64,000 nt of DNA from Herminiimonas contaminans (lineage in GTDB: Bacteria; Pseudomonadota; Gammaproteobacteria; Burkholderiales; Burkholderiaceae_D): assembly GCF_015645465.1 (NCBI RefSeq), contig NZ_JADOEL010000013.1, positions 1-64,000 of the forward strand, in the 5' to 3' direction. The translations under genes and the position numbers were made by a program. Positions 26,462 through 38,593 of the stretch are shown one piece after another; the stretch's first letter is position 1, and each line of letters starts with the position of its first letter. The notes beneath the pieces were generated by a model. It was not told the DNA's origin and did no database searches. It was given only the letters and a program-made list of their open reading frames with translations.

Positions 26462-27097
26462 GTGACTTACAGCGTAAAAGAGATTTTTTATACACTACAG
26501 GGCGAGGGCGCGCACGCCGGACGGCCTGCGGTGTTTTGCCGCTTTTCCGGTTGTAATCTGTGGACCGGACGTGAAAGCGACCGCGCGACTGCGGTGTGCC
26601 AGTTCTGCGATACCGACTTTGTCGGCACCGATGGTGAAGGTGGTGGCAAGTTTGCCAACGGCGCCACGCTGGCAAACACGATCAACGCCTTGTGGCCGGA
26701 GTCGTATGCGGCGAGCAAGTATGTCGTCTTTACCGGTGGCGAGCCTTTGTTGCAGCTGGATACCGAGCTGATCGATGCCATGCATGCAGTCGGCTTCGAG
26801 ATTGCCATCGAAACCAATGGCACCTTGCCGGTGCCGACAGGTGTCGACTGGATCTGCGTCAGCCCAAAAATGGGTTCGCAACTGGTGGTGCGCAAAGGCA
26901 GTGAATTGAAGGTCGTGATCCCGCAGGCAGAGCAATCGCTGGCGGCCTATGAAGGACTGGATTTCGAGCACTTCTTTGTGCAACCGATGGATGGCCCGCT
27001 GGCCGAACAAAATACCAAGCTCGCGATTGATGTCTGCAAACGCAATCCGAAATGGAAGCTGAGTTTGCAGACCCATAAACTTTTACAGATACCGTAA
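26462..27097 (+). CDS. queE: 7-carboxy-7-deazaguanine synthase QueE
   Basis: 211 residues from a GTG (26462), where the family alignment starts (TYSVKEIFYTLQGEG). The frame stays open to an ATG at 26384, but the extra residues look non-coding. Radical-SAM cluster cysteines are C31-x14-C46-x2-C49 (CNLW...CQFCDTDF), the variant spacing of the proteobacterial QueE subtype. It converts 6-carboxytetrahydropterin to 7-carboxy-7-deazaguanine for queuosine tRNA modification. queD follows after 6 bp. Confidence 0.94.
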   Translation: MTYSVKEIFYTLQGEGAHAGRPAVFCRFSGCNLWTGRESDRATAVCQFCDTDFVGTDGEGGGKFANGATLANTINALWPESYAASKYVVFTGGEPLLQLDTELIDAMHAVGFEIAIETNGTLPVPTGVDWICVSPKMGSQLVVRKGSELKVVIPQAEQSLAAYEGLDFEHFFVQPMDGPLAEQNTKLAIDVCKRNPKWKLSLQTHKLLQIP

Positions 27098-27103
27098 GCC
27101 CTT

Positions 27104-28830
<1,727 letters not shown>

Positions 28831-28834
<4 letters not shown>

Positions 28835-30072
28835 TTGCTCCTCTTGTTGACAGATGTAGCAGTGAAAGCGGAACTGTATATTTTTTGCGGCATGCGGCCA
28901 TTCAATATCGCATACGCGAGCAGCCCGATGACCAGTCCCCAGAACGCACCGCCTATGCCGAGCAGGTTGATGTTGGCCGCGGCAGCGAGGAAGGTGATCA
29001 GCGCAGCTTCACGCGTTTGGGCATCGGCCATCGCGCTGGCGAGGCTGCTGCCTATGGTGCCGAGCAGCGCGAGTCCCGCCAGTGTGGTGATGAAGCTGGC
29101 TGGAAAGGCCATGAAGACCGCGGCCAGCGTCAGACCGAATACACCGACCAGGATGTAGCACACACCAGCAGCAATGCCCGCGATCCAGCGCCGCGACGGA
29201 TCTTCATGCGCTTCGCGACCGGTACAGATGGCGGCGGTAATCGCGGCAATGTTGAATGCATGGGAGCCAAACGGTGCCATCAGCAATGAACCGAGACCGG
29301 TCATGGTCACAATGGGATTGGCACTGGTGCGGTAGCCATCGTTGCGCAGTACCAGCATGCCCGGCATGTATTGGCCAGTCAGCGTGATCAGAAACAGTGG
29401 CAATGCCACGCTCAATAAGGCATTGAGCGAGAACATCGGCATCGTGAAAACCGGTGCTGCCAGCTTCAGGCTCAGGTCTGACAAATCAACACGATCCTGC
29501 AGCAGCAGGAAGGCCAGTCCCAGCAGCAGGATGGCGACGACTGCATAGCGCGCAGCACAGCGTTTGAACAGCAGATAAGCCACGATCAGCAAGCCAGTCA
29601 GCAGCGGGTCCACGCTCATACCGCCGAACGCGCCTATGCCGAATTGCAGCAGGATGCCAGCCAGCAGCCCGGCCGCTACGCCGGGAGGGATCAGGCGGAT
29701 GACGCGCTCGAACCAGCCAGACAGTCCCAGCAACACGAATGCTGCGGCAGAAATCATGTATGCACCTACCGCTTCAGCATAGGGAGTGGTTGCCAGTGCG
29801 GTGACCAGAAATGCGGCCGCCGGGGTAGACCAGGCAGTGATGATGGGTTCGCGCGACATCCAGCTGAGGATGAGTCCGGTTACGCCCACACCTATCGAAA
29901 TCGACCATACCCAGGACGCTGTCAGTTCCGGACTGAGGTTGGCCGCCTTCGCTGCCTGAAACACCAGGATGAAGGTGCCGCCGTAATTGACGATGACGGA
30001 TATCAGTCCGGCGACGATAGGGTGGCTGAGATCGTTCCAGCTGAAGGATGAGCGGGTAGGGATGGATGACAT
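28831..30072 (-). CDS. BenE-family membrane transporter (benzoate/H+ symporter family)
   Basis: 413 residues with about 12 hydrophobic helices; VNYGGTFILVFQAAKAANLSPELTASWVWSISIG at the start and GMSREPIITAWSTPAAAFLV are typical of the BenE/YdcO family. Named after benzoate uptake, but most members are uncharacterised. No aromatic-degradation gene is nearby. It overlaps yggS by four bases and is divergent from a PLP-binding MocR regulator, so vitamin B6 or a related compound is a plausible substrate (inference). Confidence 0.85.
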
Positions 30073-30122
30073 GTCTGCTTACTGATTTCGGAGAGTGTAT
30101 GAAGGACCGTAGTTATAGCTTT

Positions 30123-30150
30123 AAAATGGCCGTATATTCCCCACCATTTT
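30123..30150. promoter_or_regulatory. Inverted repeat between benE-like and mocR-like genes
   Basis: AAAATGG (30123-30129) and CCATTTT (30144-30150) form a 7-bp inverted repeat with a 14-bp spacer in the 98-bp divergent promoter region. It is a candidate operator of the MocR protein. Confidence 0.4.
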
Positions 30151-30170
30151 TTCGATGAAATACAGACCAA

Positions 30171-31679
30171 TTGTTTAAGCATGCACAACTTGAATCCGTC
30201 AAAACCTGGCTGATAGACCCGGCGCACGCAGGTTTGCCGCTGCATGCGCGGGTACAGCGTGCGATACGACAGCTAATCCTGGACGGCGTCCTTGATGTGG
30301 GCAGACCATTGCCTGCCACACGTGCGCTGGCGCAGTCATTGGGCGTGTCGCGGGATACGGTGGAGTCGGCTTATGGGCAGTTGCATGCAGAAGGCTTTAT
30401 CGAGCGACGCGTCGGTAGTGGCAGCTATGTGTCCGAGCGCATGCAACGCTTGCCGGGGCGGGGCAGGCCACGACGCACGGTAGTCGAGCGCGGCACGACT
30501 GCGCGTCTCAGTCAGCGCGGCAAGGCGATGTTGCAGGGCGGTGGTGTGCGTGATTTTTTTACGCCGCGCCCGTTTGCCCCGGGTGTGCCGGAAACGCGCA
30601 GCTTTCCGCTCCAGACCTGGGAACGTTTGCAGCGGCAGGTCTTGAAGGAATACGGCACGCAAGCATTGCTGCACAGTCCGCCACAGGGTATGGAGCAGTT
30701 GCGGCGCGCTATCGCCGATTACGTCAATCTCGAACGCGGTGCACGCGCCACGCCCGAGCGCGTGCTGGTGCTGACCAGTTCACAGCAGGCGCTGACCTTG
30801 TGTGCGACGGTGCTGCTGGATGCGGGTGAACGCATCTTCATCGAAGACCCGGTCTACCACGGCGCGCGCAAGGCCTTTGATGCGGCCGGGCTGGAGTGTG
30901 TGCCAGTGCCGCTGGATGCGGATGGCTTACGAGTGGAGCGCATGCTGGAGCTGGCGCAGACGACAGAGGAGGCAGCGCGGGCCGTGTTCCTGACGCCTTC
31001 ACATCAGTTTCCTACCGGCGCGACGCTGGCGCTGGACCGACGCCTGGCCGTCATCGAATGGGCGCGGCAACAGCAGGGCTGGATCATCGAAGACGATTAC
31101 GACAGCGAATTCCATTACGCAGGCAAACCGACCGCCTGTGTGCAGGGACTGGATCCGTATGAGCGTACGATCTATATCGGCACCTTTACCAAATCCCTGT
31201 TCCCGGGTTTGCGCATAGGCTATATGGTGCTGCCGTCGCAACTGGTGGCACCTATGACCGTGGCGCGCACTTTGCTGGACGGGCATAGCGCACCGATACC
31301 GCAACTCACACTGGCGCGCTTCATTGAAGGCGGCCATTTTGGTGCCCATATCCGCACCATGCGCGCAGTCTATGCCGAGCGTCGTGATGTGCTGGTGCGT
31401 CTGGTAGGGCTGCATTTGTCTGATTTCGTGGAGGCGCGGGTACCGACAGGCGGCATGCAAATGCCCTGTGTTTTCATCCGTGACATTCCGGAGCGTGCAG
31501 CGGTAGATGCGGCGCGCAAGGCTGGTATCGACGTGCTGGGTTTGACCGAGCTACATGCATCCAAACGGCACAAGGCCGGTTTGCTAATGGGTTTTGCCGC
31601 GCATGCACCACATGAGCTGGAAATCGCTGTCAAGAAACTGGCGCAGGTGCTGCGCGCCTTGTGCCCCAGGGATAAATAG
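30171..31679 (+). CDS. MocR-type (GntR-aminotransferase) transcriptional regulator, PdxR-like
   Basis: 502 residues: N-terminal GntR winged helix (about 15-90: LPLHARVQRAIRQLILDGVL, LPATRALAQSLGVSRDTVESAYGQL), a linker, then a fold-type I aminotransferase-like domain (about 125-495). The PLP-lysine region is FTKSLFPGLRIGYM, with EDDYDSEFHYAG upstream. Such proteins sense PLP or amino compounds; PdxR members control vitamin B6 genes. The start is TTG at 30171 with no strong ribosome site; no ATG is available in frame nearby. Divergent from the benE-like/yggS operon. Confidence 0.9.
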   Translation: MFKHAQLESVKTWLIDPAHAGLPLHARVQRAIRQLILDGVLDVGRPLPATRALAQSLGVSRDTVESAYGQLHAEGFIERRVGSGSYVSERMQRLPGRGRPRRTVVERGTTARLSQRGKAMLQGGGVRDFFTPRPFAPGVPETRSFPLQTWERLQRQVLKEYGTQALLHSPPQGMEQLRRAIADYVNLERGARATPERVLVLTSSQQALTLCATVLLDAGERIFIEDPVYHGARKAFDAAGLECVPVPLDADGLRVERMLELAQTTEEAARAVFLTPSHQFPTGATLALDRRLAVIEWARQQQGWIIEDDYDSEFHYAGKPTACVQGLDPYERTIYIGTFTKSLFPGLRIGYMVLPSQLVAPMTVARTLLDGHSAPIPQLTLARFIEGGHFGAHIRTMRAVYAERRDVLVRLVGLHLSDFVEARVPTGGMQMPCVFIRDIPERAAVDAARKAGIDVLGLTELHASKRHKAGLLMGFAAHAPHELEIAVKKLAQVLRALCPRDK

Positions 31680-31763
31680 GATTTGCCAGGCTTGCCGGGG
31701 GCAAGGGTGGAACCATAGGCCTGCTCTGCAATCCTATCCTTGAACCCTAGCTGAGGAGTGCGC

Positions 31764-32567
31764 ATGATGGAAGCAAATCGTTACACTGAAGCAAGCAATG
31801 AGGGCAATACGCTGAAACCGCCGAGTATGTTGTTGCTGGCGCTGGAGGGGCGGGCCCCGTGGGAACTGGGCGCGGCTTTGCTGGCAGCGCCTATGCTAAA
31901 GGATGTACCGGCCGGGGACGGCCACCCGGTCATGGTATTGCCGGGTTTGATGGCGGGCGATACCTTGACCTTCTTCCTGCGCAGATTCCTCGACAAATGC
32001 GGCTATCAGGCTTATGCCTGGAAGCAGGGCTTGAACCTGGGTCCGCGTGATGGCTTGCTTGAGCGCTGCATAGCCCGTACCCGGGAGTTGAGCGAGAAGC
32101 ACGGACAAAAAGTCAGCCTGATAGGCTGGAGTCTCGGTGGCATCTATGCGCGTGAAATCGCCAAGGCCTTGCCGGATCATGTGCGCTGCGTGATCACACT
32201 AGGTTCGCCATTCACCGGTCATCCAACTGCGACCAATGCCTGGCGCTTGTATCAAATGGTCAGCGGCAAACCAGCGATCGATGAAGTGCAAATCGCCGAA
32301 CTGAAGAAAACACCGCCCGTGCCGACTACCTCGATTTTCAGTCGTACCGATGGTATTGTGTCGTGGCAATGCTGCGTAGAGCAGGAGACCGATTTATCGG
32401 AAAATATCGAAGTGCACGGCAGTCATACCGGCATGGTTGCCAATCCGACCGTCTTGTACGCATTGGCCGACCGGCTGGCGCAGCCCGAAGGTCAATGGCA
32501 ACGTTTTGATCACCGTGGTCATCAAGGTGTTAAAAAAATCATTTATCGTGATCCGCAACGCACTTAG
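31764..32567 (+). CDS. Alpha/beta hydrolase, lipase-like
   Basis: 267 residues. The nucleophile elbow GWSLGG (LIGWSLGGIYARE) and HPVMVLPGLMAGD near the N-terminus fit an alpha/beta hydrolase related to triacylglycerol lipases; a later Asp in SRTDGIVSW and His in HGSHTGM complete a likely triad. No signal peptide, so cytoplasmic. The first ATG after GAGGAG is chosen over the in-frame GTG at 31758. The substrate is unknown. Confidence 0.82.
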   Translation: MMEANRYTEASNEGNTLKPPSMLLLALEGRAPWELGAALLAAPMLKDVPAGDGHPVMVLPGLMAGDTLTFFLRRFLDKCGYQAYAWKQGLNLGPRDGLLERCIARTRELSEKHGQKVSLIGWSLGGIYAREIAKALPDHVRCVITLGSPFTGHPTATNAWRLYQMVSGKPAIDEVQIAELKKTPPVPTTSIFSRTDGIVSWQCCVEQETDLSENIEVHGSHTGMVANPTVLYALADRLAQPEGQWQRFDHRGHQGVKKIIYRDPQRT

Positions 32568-32608
32568 TGCATACCTGATTGCATCAGTTTTTATTTGAAA
32601 GCGCCGCC

Positions 32609-33520
32609 TTGCCGACCATCCATGTAAACAATGTAGACATTGCATACGAAACCCAGGGCGACCCACGCAATCCGACCATCCTGTTGATCATGGGATTGGG
32701 CATGCAGCTCATCTCATGGCCTGCTGCGTTCTGTGATGGCCTGGAACGCCAGGGTTTTTATGTCATCCGCTTCGACAATCGCGATAGCGGCCTGTCCAGC
32801 AAACTGCATCATCTGGGCAAACCAAACACGCTGCTGGCCTTGATCAAGATGGCTTTCCACATACCGTTGAAGGCTGGTTACACGCTCGATGACATGGCGG
32901 CGGATGCGATTGCTTTGCTGCAGGCATTGGAAATTGAACGTGCGCACATCGTCGGTGCTTCTATGGGTGGCATGATTGCGCAAATCATTGCTGCCAAATA
33001 TCCGGAACATACCATCAGCCTGACCTCCATCATGTCCACCAGTGGCAGACGTGGTTTGCCGGGTCCGACCAAGGCGGCACGCAAAGTTTTGTTCAGTCGT
33101 CCGCCTGCGGCCAACGATCCGCAGGGCGTGATCAATCATTTCGTGCATACCATGCAGGTGATCGGCAGCCCGGCTTATCCGGTCGCACATGAAGTCTTGC
33201 AGGAACGTATTGCCGAAAGCGTGCAGCGCAGTCTGGAACCCATCGCAACCAAGCGTCAGCTACTGGCGATAGGGGCTTCCGGTGATCGCGTAGCCTTGCT
33301 GAAAACAGTGCGCGTGCCGAGCCTGGTGATACATGGTTCCGATGATCCTTTATTGCCGGTCGCCTGCGGGCGCGAAACGGCTGAACTGATACCGAACGCA
33401 GTGATGCAGGAAATCGATGGCATGGGCCATGATTTACCGGATGGCCTGAACGATCATCTGTCACAACTGATCGCTGAACATTGCCATGCAGCGGCCAAGC
33501 TGTATGGCCCTACTGAATAA
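32609..33520 (+). CDS. Alpha/beta hydrolase
   Basis: About 303 residues. HIVGASMGGMIAQIIAAKYPE is the nucleophile elbow (G-x-S-x-G), VRFDNRDSGLSS-like N-terminal sequence, Asp in HGSDDPLLP and His in GMGHDLPDG. It resembles haloperoxidase/epoxide-hydrolase-like enzymes of the fold. No ATG: TTG at 32609 (PTIHVNN) fits the family start; TTG at 32579 is possible. Three bp separate it from ldcA, suggesting an operon. Confidence 0.82.
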   Translation: MPTIHVNNVDIAYETQGDPRNPTILLIMGLGMQLISWPAAFCDGLERQGFYVIRFDNRDSGLSSKLHHLGKPNTLLALIKMAFHIPLKAGYTLDDMAADAIALLQALEIERAHIVGASMGGMIAQIIAAKYPEHTISLTSIMSTSGRRGLPGPTKAARKVLFSRPPAANDPQGVINHFVHTMQVIGSPAYPVAHEVLQERIAESVQRSLEPIATKRQLLAIGASGDRVALLKTVRVPSLVIHGSDDPLLPVACGRETAELIPNAVMQEIDGMGHDLPDGLNDHLSQLIAEHCHAAAKLYGPTE

Positions 33521-33523
33521 AAT

Positions 33524-34483
33524 ATGAACGCTGAATTGAATCAGGCTGTACGCATGCTGAATGCGAGTGTGGACGGATCACTGATAGTGATAGGGCTGGT
33601 TGCCCCCAGCGGCTATGCGGTGAATCCGGATGCGGTTACACGCGGCATAGAGAACTTGCAGGCGCAAGGCTGCATAGTGAAAAACTTCAGCGACTCCGAG
33701 CGCAAATTCCAGCGCTTTGCTGCGACCGATGATGAACGCATCGCGCAATTGTATGCAGCAGCAAAAGACCCTGAAGTCGATATTGTGCTGGCGCTGCGTG
33801 GTGGCTATGGTTTGACCCGCTTGCTGCCGGAACTGGATTTCAAATTGCTGGCTGACAGCGGCAAACTATTCGTCGGACATAGCGACTTCACTGCATTGCA
33901 AATGGGTTTGCTGGCGCATCGTGGTGCCAGTAGTTTTTCCGGGCCCATGTTATGCGATGACTTCGTGCGCGAAGAATTGAGTGCCTACACGCTGAACAGT
34001 TTCTGGCGATGCATTTCCCAGTCTGAATACACGCTGACCGCACAAGTTACTGGCAATCCGGAGCTGGAAGTCAGCGGCACCTTGTGGGGCGGTAACCTGG
34101 CGATGCTGGCGCATCTGGTGGGTTCGCCTTATCTGCCGCGAGTGAAGGGCGGCATCCTGTTCGTCGAAGATGTGAATGAACATCCGTATCGCGTCGAACG
34201 TATGATTTTGCAGTTATTGCATGCGGGTGTACTGGACAGTCAACAAGCGCTGCTACTTGGTGATTTCTCTGCCTACCGCCTGACTGATTACGACAATGGC
34301 TACGACTTCGAGCAAATGGTGGCTTACCTGCGTACCCATTTGCCCATACCCGTGCTGACCGGCTTGCCATTCGGACATGGTCGCGACAAGGCAACGCTGG
34401 TCGTGGGGGCACAGGCGACGCTGCACTCGCAGGCGGATGGTTTCAGCCTGAGCATGCAGGGTTATCCCTCGCTGAAAAGATAG
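33524..34483 (+). CDS. ldcA: Muramoyltetrapeptide carboxypeptidase (LD-carboxypeptidase, S66)
   Basis: 319 residues of peptidase family S66. LVAPSGYAVNPD at the N-terminus, ALRGGYGLTRLLPELDF, and VGHSDFTALQ with the nucleophile Ser; GTLWGGNLAMLAHLVGSPY and FVEDVNEHPYRVERM carry the Glu of the Ser-Glu-His triad, and GLPFGHG the His. It removes the terminal D-Ala from cytoplasmic murein tetrapeptides during recycling. The gene's stop is inside the following terminator stem. Confidence 0.93.
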   Translation: MNAELNQAVRMLNASVDGSLIVIGLVAPSGYAVNPDAVTRGIENLQAQGCIVKNFSDSERKFQRFAATDDERIAQLYAAAKDPEVDIVLALRGGYGLTRLLPELDFKLLADSGKLFVGHSDFTALQMGLLAHRGASSFSGPMLCDDFVREELSAYTLNSFWRCISQSEYTLTAQVTGNPELEVSGTLWGGNLAMLAHLVGSPYLPRVKGGILFVEDVNEHPYRVERMILQLLHAGVLDSQQALLLGDFSAYRLTDYDNGYDFEQMVAYLRTHLPIPVLTGLPFGHGRDKATLVVGAQATLHSQADGFSLSMQGYPSLKR

Positions 34484-34516
34484 CAACTTCAGATAGCAAC
34501 TTCGCTATTTTTCAGC
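34471..34516 (+). terminator. Terminator overlapping the end of ldcA
   Basis: Stem GCTGAAAAGATAGC (34471-34484) pairs with GCTATTTTTCAGC (34504-34516). The loop contains a perfect 13-bp tandem duplication, AGATAGCAACTTC at 34478 and 34491. Confidence 0.6.
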
Positions 34517-34666
34517 TTCGAATCTTGCCTGGAAAGCAATAAATTCCATCTGCAAACTGCTTCATGCGAGGCCGCTGCGGCCTTGCTCTCCCGCGTACAC
34601 GGCTGTTTACCCCCTGAGATGGTAGAATAGACGGTTATTCGATTTATATCCGCAAAGGCTTTATCA

Positions 34667-36268
34667 GTGTTATCTACAGCTAATATCACCATGCAGTTCG
34701 GCCCCAAGCCGCTGTTTGAAAATATTTCCGTCAAATTCGGCGATGGCAATCGTTATGGCCTGATTGGTGCCAACGGTTGCGGTAAATCCACTTTCATGAA
34801 AATCCTCGGTGGCGATCTCGATCCGTCGTCGGGTAACGTCATGCTTGATTCGAACGAACGCCTCGGTAAATTGCGTCAGGATCAGTTTGCGTTTGAAGAA
34901 ATGCGCGTACTCGATGTGGTCATGATGGGCCACACCGAAATGTGGGCCGCGATGTCTGAACGCGATGCGATCTACGCCAATCCGGATGCGACCGACGACG
35001 ACTACATGAAGGCGGCCGACCTGGAAGCGAAGTTTGCCGAGTACGACGGCTATACCGCAGAAGCACGCGCTGGCGAATTGCTGCTGGGCGTCGGTGTTTC
35101 CATCGACCAGCACCAGGGCCCTATGAGCGCGGTTGCGCCGGGCTGGAAGCTGCGTGTCTTGCTGGCGCAGGCCTTGTTCTCGAACCCGGACATCTTGCTG
35201 CTCGACGAACCAACCAATAACCTGGACATCAACACCATTCGCTGGCTGGAAGATATCCTGAATCAGCGCAACTCGACCATGATCATCATTTCCCATGATC
35301 GTCACTTCCTGAACCAGGTATGTACGCACATGGCCGATATGGATTACGGCACGCTGAAAGTCTATCCGGGCAACTACGATGACTACATGCTGGCTTCGTC
35401 GCAGGCTCGCGCGCAGCAACTGGCGAACAATGCGAAGGCCAAGGACAAGGTCGCCGAGTTGCAGGACTTCGTACGTCGTTTCGCGGCTAACAAATCCAAA
35501 GCGCGTCAGGCAACCTCGCGTGCCAAGCAGATCGAAAAGATCAAGGTGGAAGACGTCAAGCCATCCAGCCGTGCCAACCCGTTCATCCGTTTTGACGGTG
35601 AAAAGAAACTGCACCGCCTCGCAGTTGAAGTGGAAGGTCTTAGCAAAAAATACGACCGCGTCATCTTCAATGACTTCAACCTCATGGTGGAAGCAGGTGA
35701 GCGCATCGCCATCATCGGTGCCAACGGTGCCGGTAAAACGACTCTGCTGCGCAGCATCGGTGGCGCTGACATCACCGGCCTGGCTCCGGATCACGGCCAG
35801 GGCAAATGGGCAGAAAACGCCAACGTCGGTTACATGCCGCAGGATCCGACCGAAGACTTCGCCAGCGATAAAAACCTCACCGACTGGATGGGCCAATGGA
35901 CCAAGGAAGGTGATGATGACCAGGCTGTGCGTTCCATCCTCGGCCGTTTGCTGTTCGGCGGCGACGATGTGAAGAAATCGGTCAAAGTCCTGTCCGGTGG
36001 TGAAAAAGGTCGCATGACCTACGGCAAGCTGATGCTGGGTCGTCACAACGTGCTGCTGATGGATGAGCCGACCAACCACATGGATATGGAATCCATCGAA
36101 TCGCTGAACATCGCACTGGAAAAATACGCCGGTACCTTGATCTTCGTTTCGCATGACCGTGAATTCGTCTCGTCGCTGGCAACCCGTGTGCTGGAAGTGA
36201 AGGACGGTGAAATCGTCGACTTCCAGGGTACTTATGAAGAGTATTTGACCAGCCAAGGCATCGAATAA
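34667..36268 (+). CDS. ABC-F family ATPase (YbiT-like)
   Basis: 533 residues with two ABC ATPase domains and no membrane segment. Walker A copies [10 protein letters not shown] and [10 protein letters not shown], signatures with [11 protein letters not shown] and [11 protein letters not shown], joined by a basic linker (about 240-310, [18 protein letters not shown]). ABC-F proteins bind the ribosomal E site to relieve stalling or set translation. GTG start after AAAGG; TAGAAT near 34623 is a plausible -10. Transcribed alone, followed by a terminator. Confidence 0.93.
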   Translation: MLSTANITMQFGPKPLFENISVKFGDGNRYGLIGANGCGKSTFMKILGGDLDPSSGNVMLDSNERLGKLRQDQFAFEEMRVLDVVMMGHTEMWAAMSERDAIYANPDATDDDYMKAADLEAKFAEYDGYTAEARAGELLLGVGVSIDQHQGPMSAVAPGWKLRVLLAQALFSNPDILLLDEPTNNLDINTIRWLEDILNQRNSTMIIISHDRHFLNQVCTHMADMDYGTLKVYPGNYDDYMLASSQARAQQLANNAKAKDKVAELQDFVRRFAANKSKARQATSRAKQIEKIKVEDVKPSSRANPFIRFDGEKKLHRLAVEVEGLSKKYDRVIFNDFNLMVEAGERIAIIGANGAGKTTLLRSIGGADITGLAPDHGQGKWAENANVGYMPQDPTEDFASDKNLTDWMGQWTKEGDDDQAVRSILGRLLFGGDDVKKSVKVLSGGEKGRMTYGKLMLGRHNVLLMDEPTNHMDMESIESLNIALEKYAGTLIFVSHDREFVSSLATRVLEVKDGEIVDFQGTYEEYLTSQGIE

Positions 36269-36280
36269 GATTGCGATTGC

Positions 36281-36319
36281 AAAAAGCGCGACGTGGATTC
36301 TTCCCCGTCGCGCTTTTTT
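36281..36319 (+). terminator. Rho-independent terminator after the ABC-F gene
   Basis: AAAAAGCGCGACG (36281) pairs with CGTCGCGCTTTTT (36306), leaving a T-run. Confidence 0.88.
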
Positions 36320-36500
36320 ACATCCGCATTCCCTGTGCCATTGTGAGGTCGATAACAACCCTCAGCCGAAAATGGCGCTACAATTCGTAGCTCACCGCCA
36401 CGTCTGCCAGAGCAGGCGCAAACGGATAATAGATTTTTGTTCATGCGCAAGCATGACCCCTAGCAACAGATAAACATCGCATTCAATTATTCGATCAGCC

Positions 36501-37640
36501 ATGCAAATCCAGCCAATCAAAACCGTTGAATTCGAACGTCCTGCCATGCAAAGCGGCACCAGCTGCACAGCACAAGCCTGGGCGCGGACCCCGGCCGTAC
36601 CATCGCCGGAAGAAAAGATTGCACTCAAGGAACGCATCAAGCGTTTGTTGAAGGAGCGCGAAGCCGTCCTGGTCGCGCATTACTACGTTGATTCGGACTT
36701 GCAGGACCTGGCCGAAGAAACCGGTGGTTGTGTTTCCGACTCGCTGGAAATGGCACGCTTCGGTCGCGATCATCCGGCCAAGACCCTGGTCGTCGCCGGT
36801 GTGAAATTCATGGGCGAAACCGCCAAAATCCTGAGCCCGGAAAAAACCATCCTCATGCCTGATCTGGATGCGACTTGCTCGCTCGATCTCGGTTGCCCGA
36901 CGGATGAATTCTCCGCATTCTGCGATGCGCATCCGGATCGCGTCGTCGTGGTCTACGCAAATACCAGTGCAGCAGTCAAAGCGCGCGCTGACTGGATGGT
37001 CACTTCCTCCATCGGTTTGAAAATCGTCGCGCACCTGCACGCACAAGGCAAAAAAATCCTGTGGGCACCAGACAAGCATCTTGGTGGTTACATCCAGAAG
37101 CAAACTGGTGCCGACATGCTGCTGTGGCAAGGTTCCTGCCTGGTGCACGATGAATTCAAAGCAGTGGAACTGGAGCTGCTGAAAAAAGAACATCCACTCG
37201 CCAAAGTACTGGTGCACCCTGAGTCGCCAGCTTCGGTAGTGGCATTGGCAGATGCGATCGGCTCGACTTCGCAACTGATACACGCAGCGCAAACCATGGA
37301 TGCGCCTGAATTCATCGTGGCGACCGACAACGGCATCCTGCACAAGATGAAAGCAGCGGCGCCCGGCAAAATCTTCATCGATGCGCCGACCGCAGGCAAC
37401 AGCGCAACCTGCAAGAGCTGCGCGCATTGCCCATGGATGGCCATGAATGGTTTGCAAAACCTGGCAGACGTACTGGAATCCGGCCGCAATGAAATCCACG
37501 TTGATCCGGAAATCGGCCGCAAGGCGACCGTCTGTATCGATCGCATGCTCGACTTCGCCGCGGCAGAAAAAGCCAATGTGCGTCCATCCAGCGATCTGGC
37601 AAAAGAACAAAAACTGTTTTCAGGAATAGGCCCGGCATGA
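36501..37640 (+). CDS. nadA: Quinolinate synthase NadA
   Basis: 379 residues. [30 protein letters not shown] is characteristic, with cysteines in [20 protein letters not shown] and [13 protein letters not shown] that bind the [4Fe-4S] cluster. It condenses iminoaspartate (from NadB) with dihydroxyacetone phosphate to quinolinate. Overlaps nadC by four bases. Confidence 0.96.
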   Translation: MQIQPIKTVEFERPAMQSGTSCTAQAWARTPAVPSPEEKIALKERIKRLLKEREAVLVAHYYVDSDLQDLAEETGGCVSDSLEMARFGRDHPAKTLVVAGVKFMGETAKILSPEKTILMPDLDATCSLDLGCPTDEFSAFCDAHPDRVVVVYANTSAAVKARADWMVTSSIGLKIVAHLHAQGKKILWAPDKHLGGYIQKQTGADMLLWQGSCLVHDEFKAVELELLKKEHPLAKVLVHPESPASVVALADAIGSTSQLIHAAQTMDAPEFIVATDNGILHKMKAAAPGKIFIDAPTAGNSATCKSCAHCPWMAMNGLQNLADVLESGRNEIHVDPEIGRKATVCIDRMLDFAAAEKANVRPSSDLAKEQKLFSGIGPA

Positions 37641-38509
37641 GTTTGTTGCGTAATCCCTTCGCGCCGTTCGATGCAGACTTGGCTGCAGCATTTGAACGGA
37701 ATATCGAAACAGCACTGGCGGAAGACGTCGGTACTGGTGACGTCACCGGCAAGCTGGTACCAGAACAGGAAATCGTCCATGCACGCGTGATCGTGCGTGA
37801 GTCTGCGGTACTGTGCGGTGCGCCGTGGTTTGAATGCGTGATGAAGCGGCTGGATGCGCGCATCAACATCACCTGGCACTATGCCGAAGGTGATGTGATG
37901 ACGGCTGATAGCGAAGTATGTGCGATAGAAGCACCAGCGCGTGCCTTGCTGACAGCCGAACGCTCGGCACTGAACTTCCTGCAATTGTTGTCAGGTGTTG
38001 CCAGTGCGACGCGTCAATACGCAGGTATCGTGGCTGGTACCAAGGCAGCCATCCTGGATACGCGTAAAACGCTGCCAGGACTGCGTCTGGCGCAGAAGTA
38101 TGCGGTACGGGTAGGTGGTGGTAAAAATCAACGCCTGGCGCTGTATGACGGCATCCTGATCAAGGAAAATCACATTGCGGCAGCGGGTGGTGTTAGTGCC
38201 GCGATGAAAGCGGCTTTGGCGTTGAATGCGGGTGTGACGATACAGATCGAAGTCGAGAATCTGGCTGAATTGCAGGATGCACTGGATGCTGGTGCCAAGT
38301 CTGTCTTGCTGGATAACTTCTCGCTGGATGATATGCGGGCGGCAGTGGCTTTGACGGCTGGGCGTGCTTTGCTGGAGGCTTCGGGTGGGGTTAGCCGGGA
38401 GTCAGTGCGGGCGATTGCTGAGACTGGGGTTGATCGGATTTCGATCGGGGCGTTGACTAAGGATGTACGGGCTACGGATTATTCTTTGCGGATTGTGGGG
38501 AGTAAGTAG
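37637..38509 (+). CDS. nadC: Nicotinate-nucleotide diphosphorylase (carboxylating) NadC
   Basis: 290 residues. [57 protein letters not shown] and [24 protein letters not shown] are family signatures covering the PRPP/quinolinate site. It makes nicotinate mononucleotide from quinolinate. Translationally coupled to nadA; a terminator follows. Confidence 0.96.
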   Translation: MSLLRNPFAPFDADLAAAFERNIETALAEDVGTGDVTGKLVPEQEIVHARVIVRESAVLCGAPWFECVMKRLDARINITWHYAEGDVMTADSEVCAIEAPARALLTAERSALNFLQLLSGVASATRQYAGIVAGTKAAILDTRKTLPGLRLAQKYAVRVGGGKNQRLALYDGILIKENHIAAAGGVSAAMKAALALNAGVTIQIEVENLAELQDALDAGAKSVLLDNFSLDDMRAAVALTAGRALLEASGGVSRESVRAIAETGVDRISIGALTKDVRATDYSLRIVGSK

Positions 38510-38529
38510 TCGTAGTTTGGATGTTTTAT

Positions 38530-38556
38530 AAAAAGCCGCTTTTTAGCGGCTTTTTT
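38530..38556 (+). terminator. Rho-independent terminator after nadC
   Basis: AAAAGCCGCT-TTTT-AGCGGCTTTTTT, perfect 8-bp stem with T-run. Confidence 0.9.
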
Positions 38557-38593
38557 GTTGGTTGGGTTCGCGATTTTGTTGCTGATGCTGTTG

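Noticed and set aside
34670-36358. 562-codon open frame on the minus strand
   Set aside because: It lies opposite the ABC-F ATPase gene, which has full motifs. The frame is a shadow of its codon bias; no family signature.
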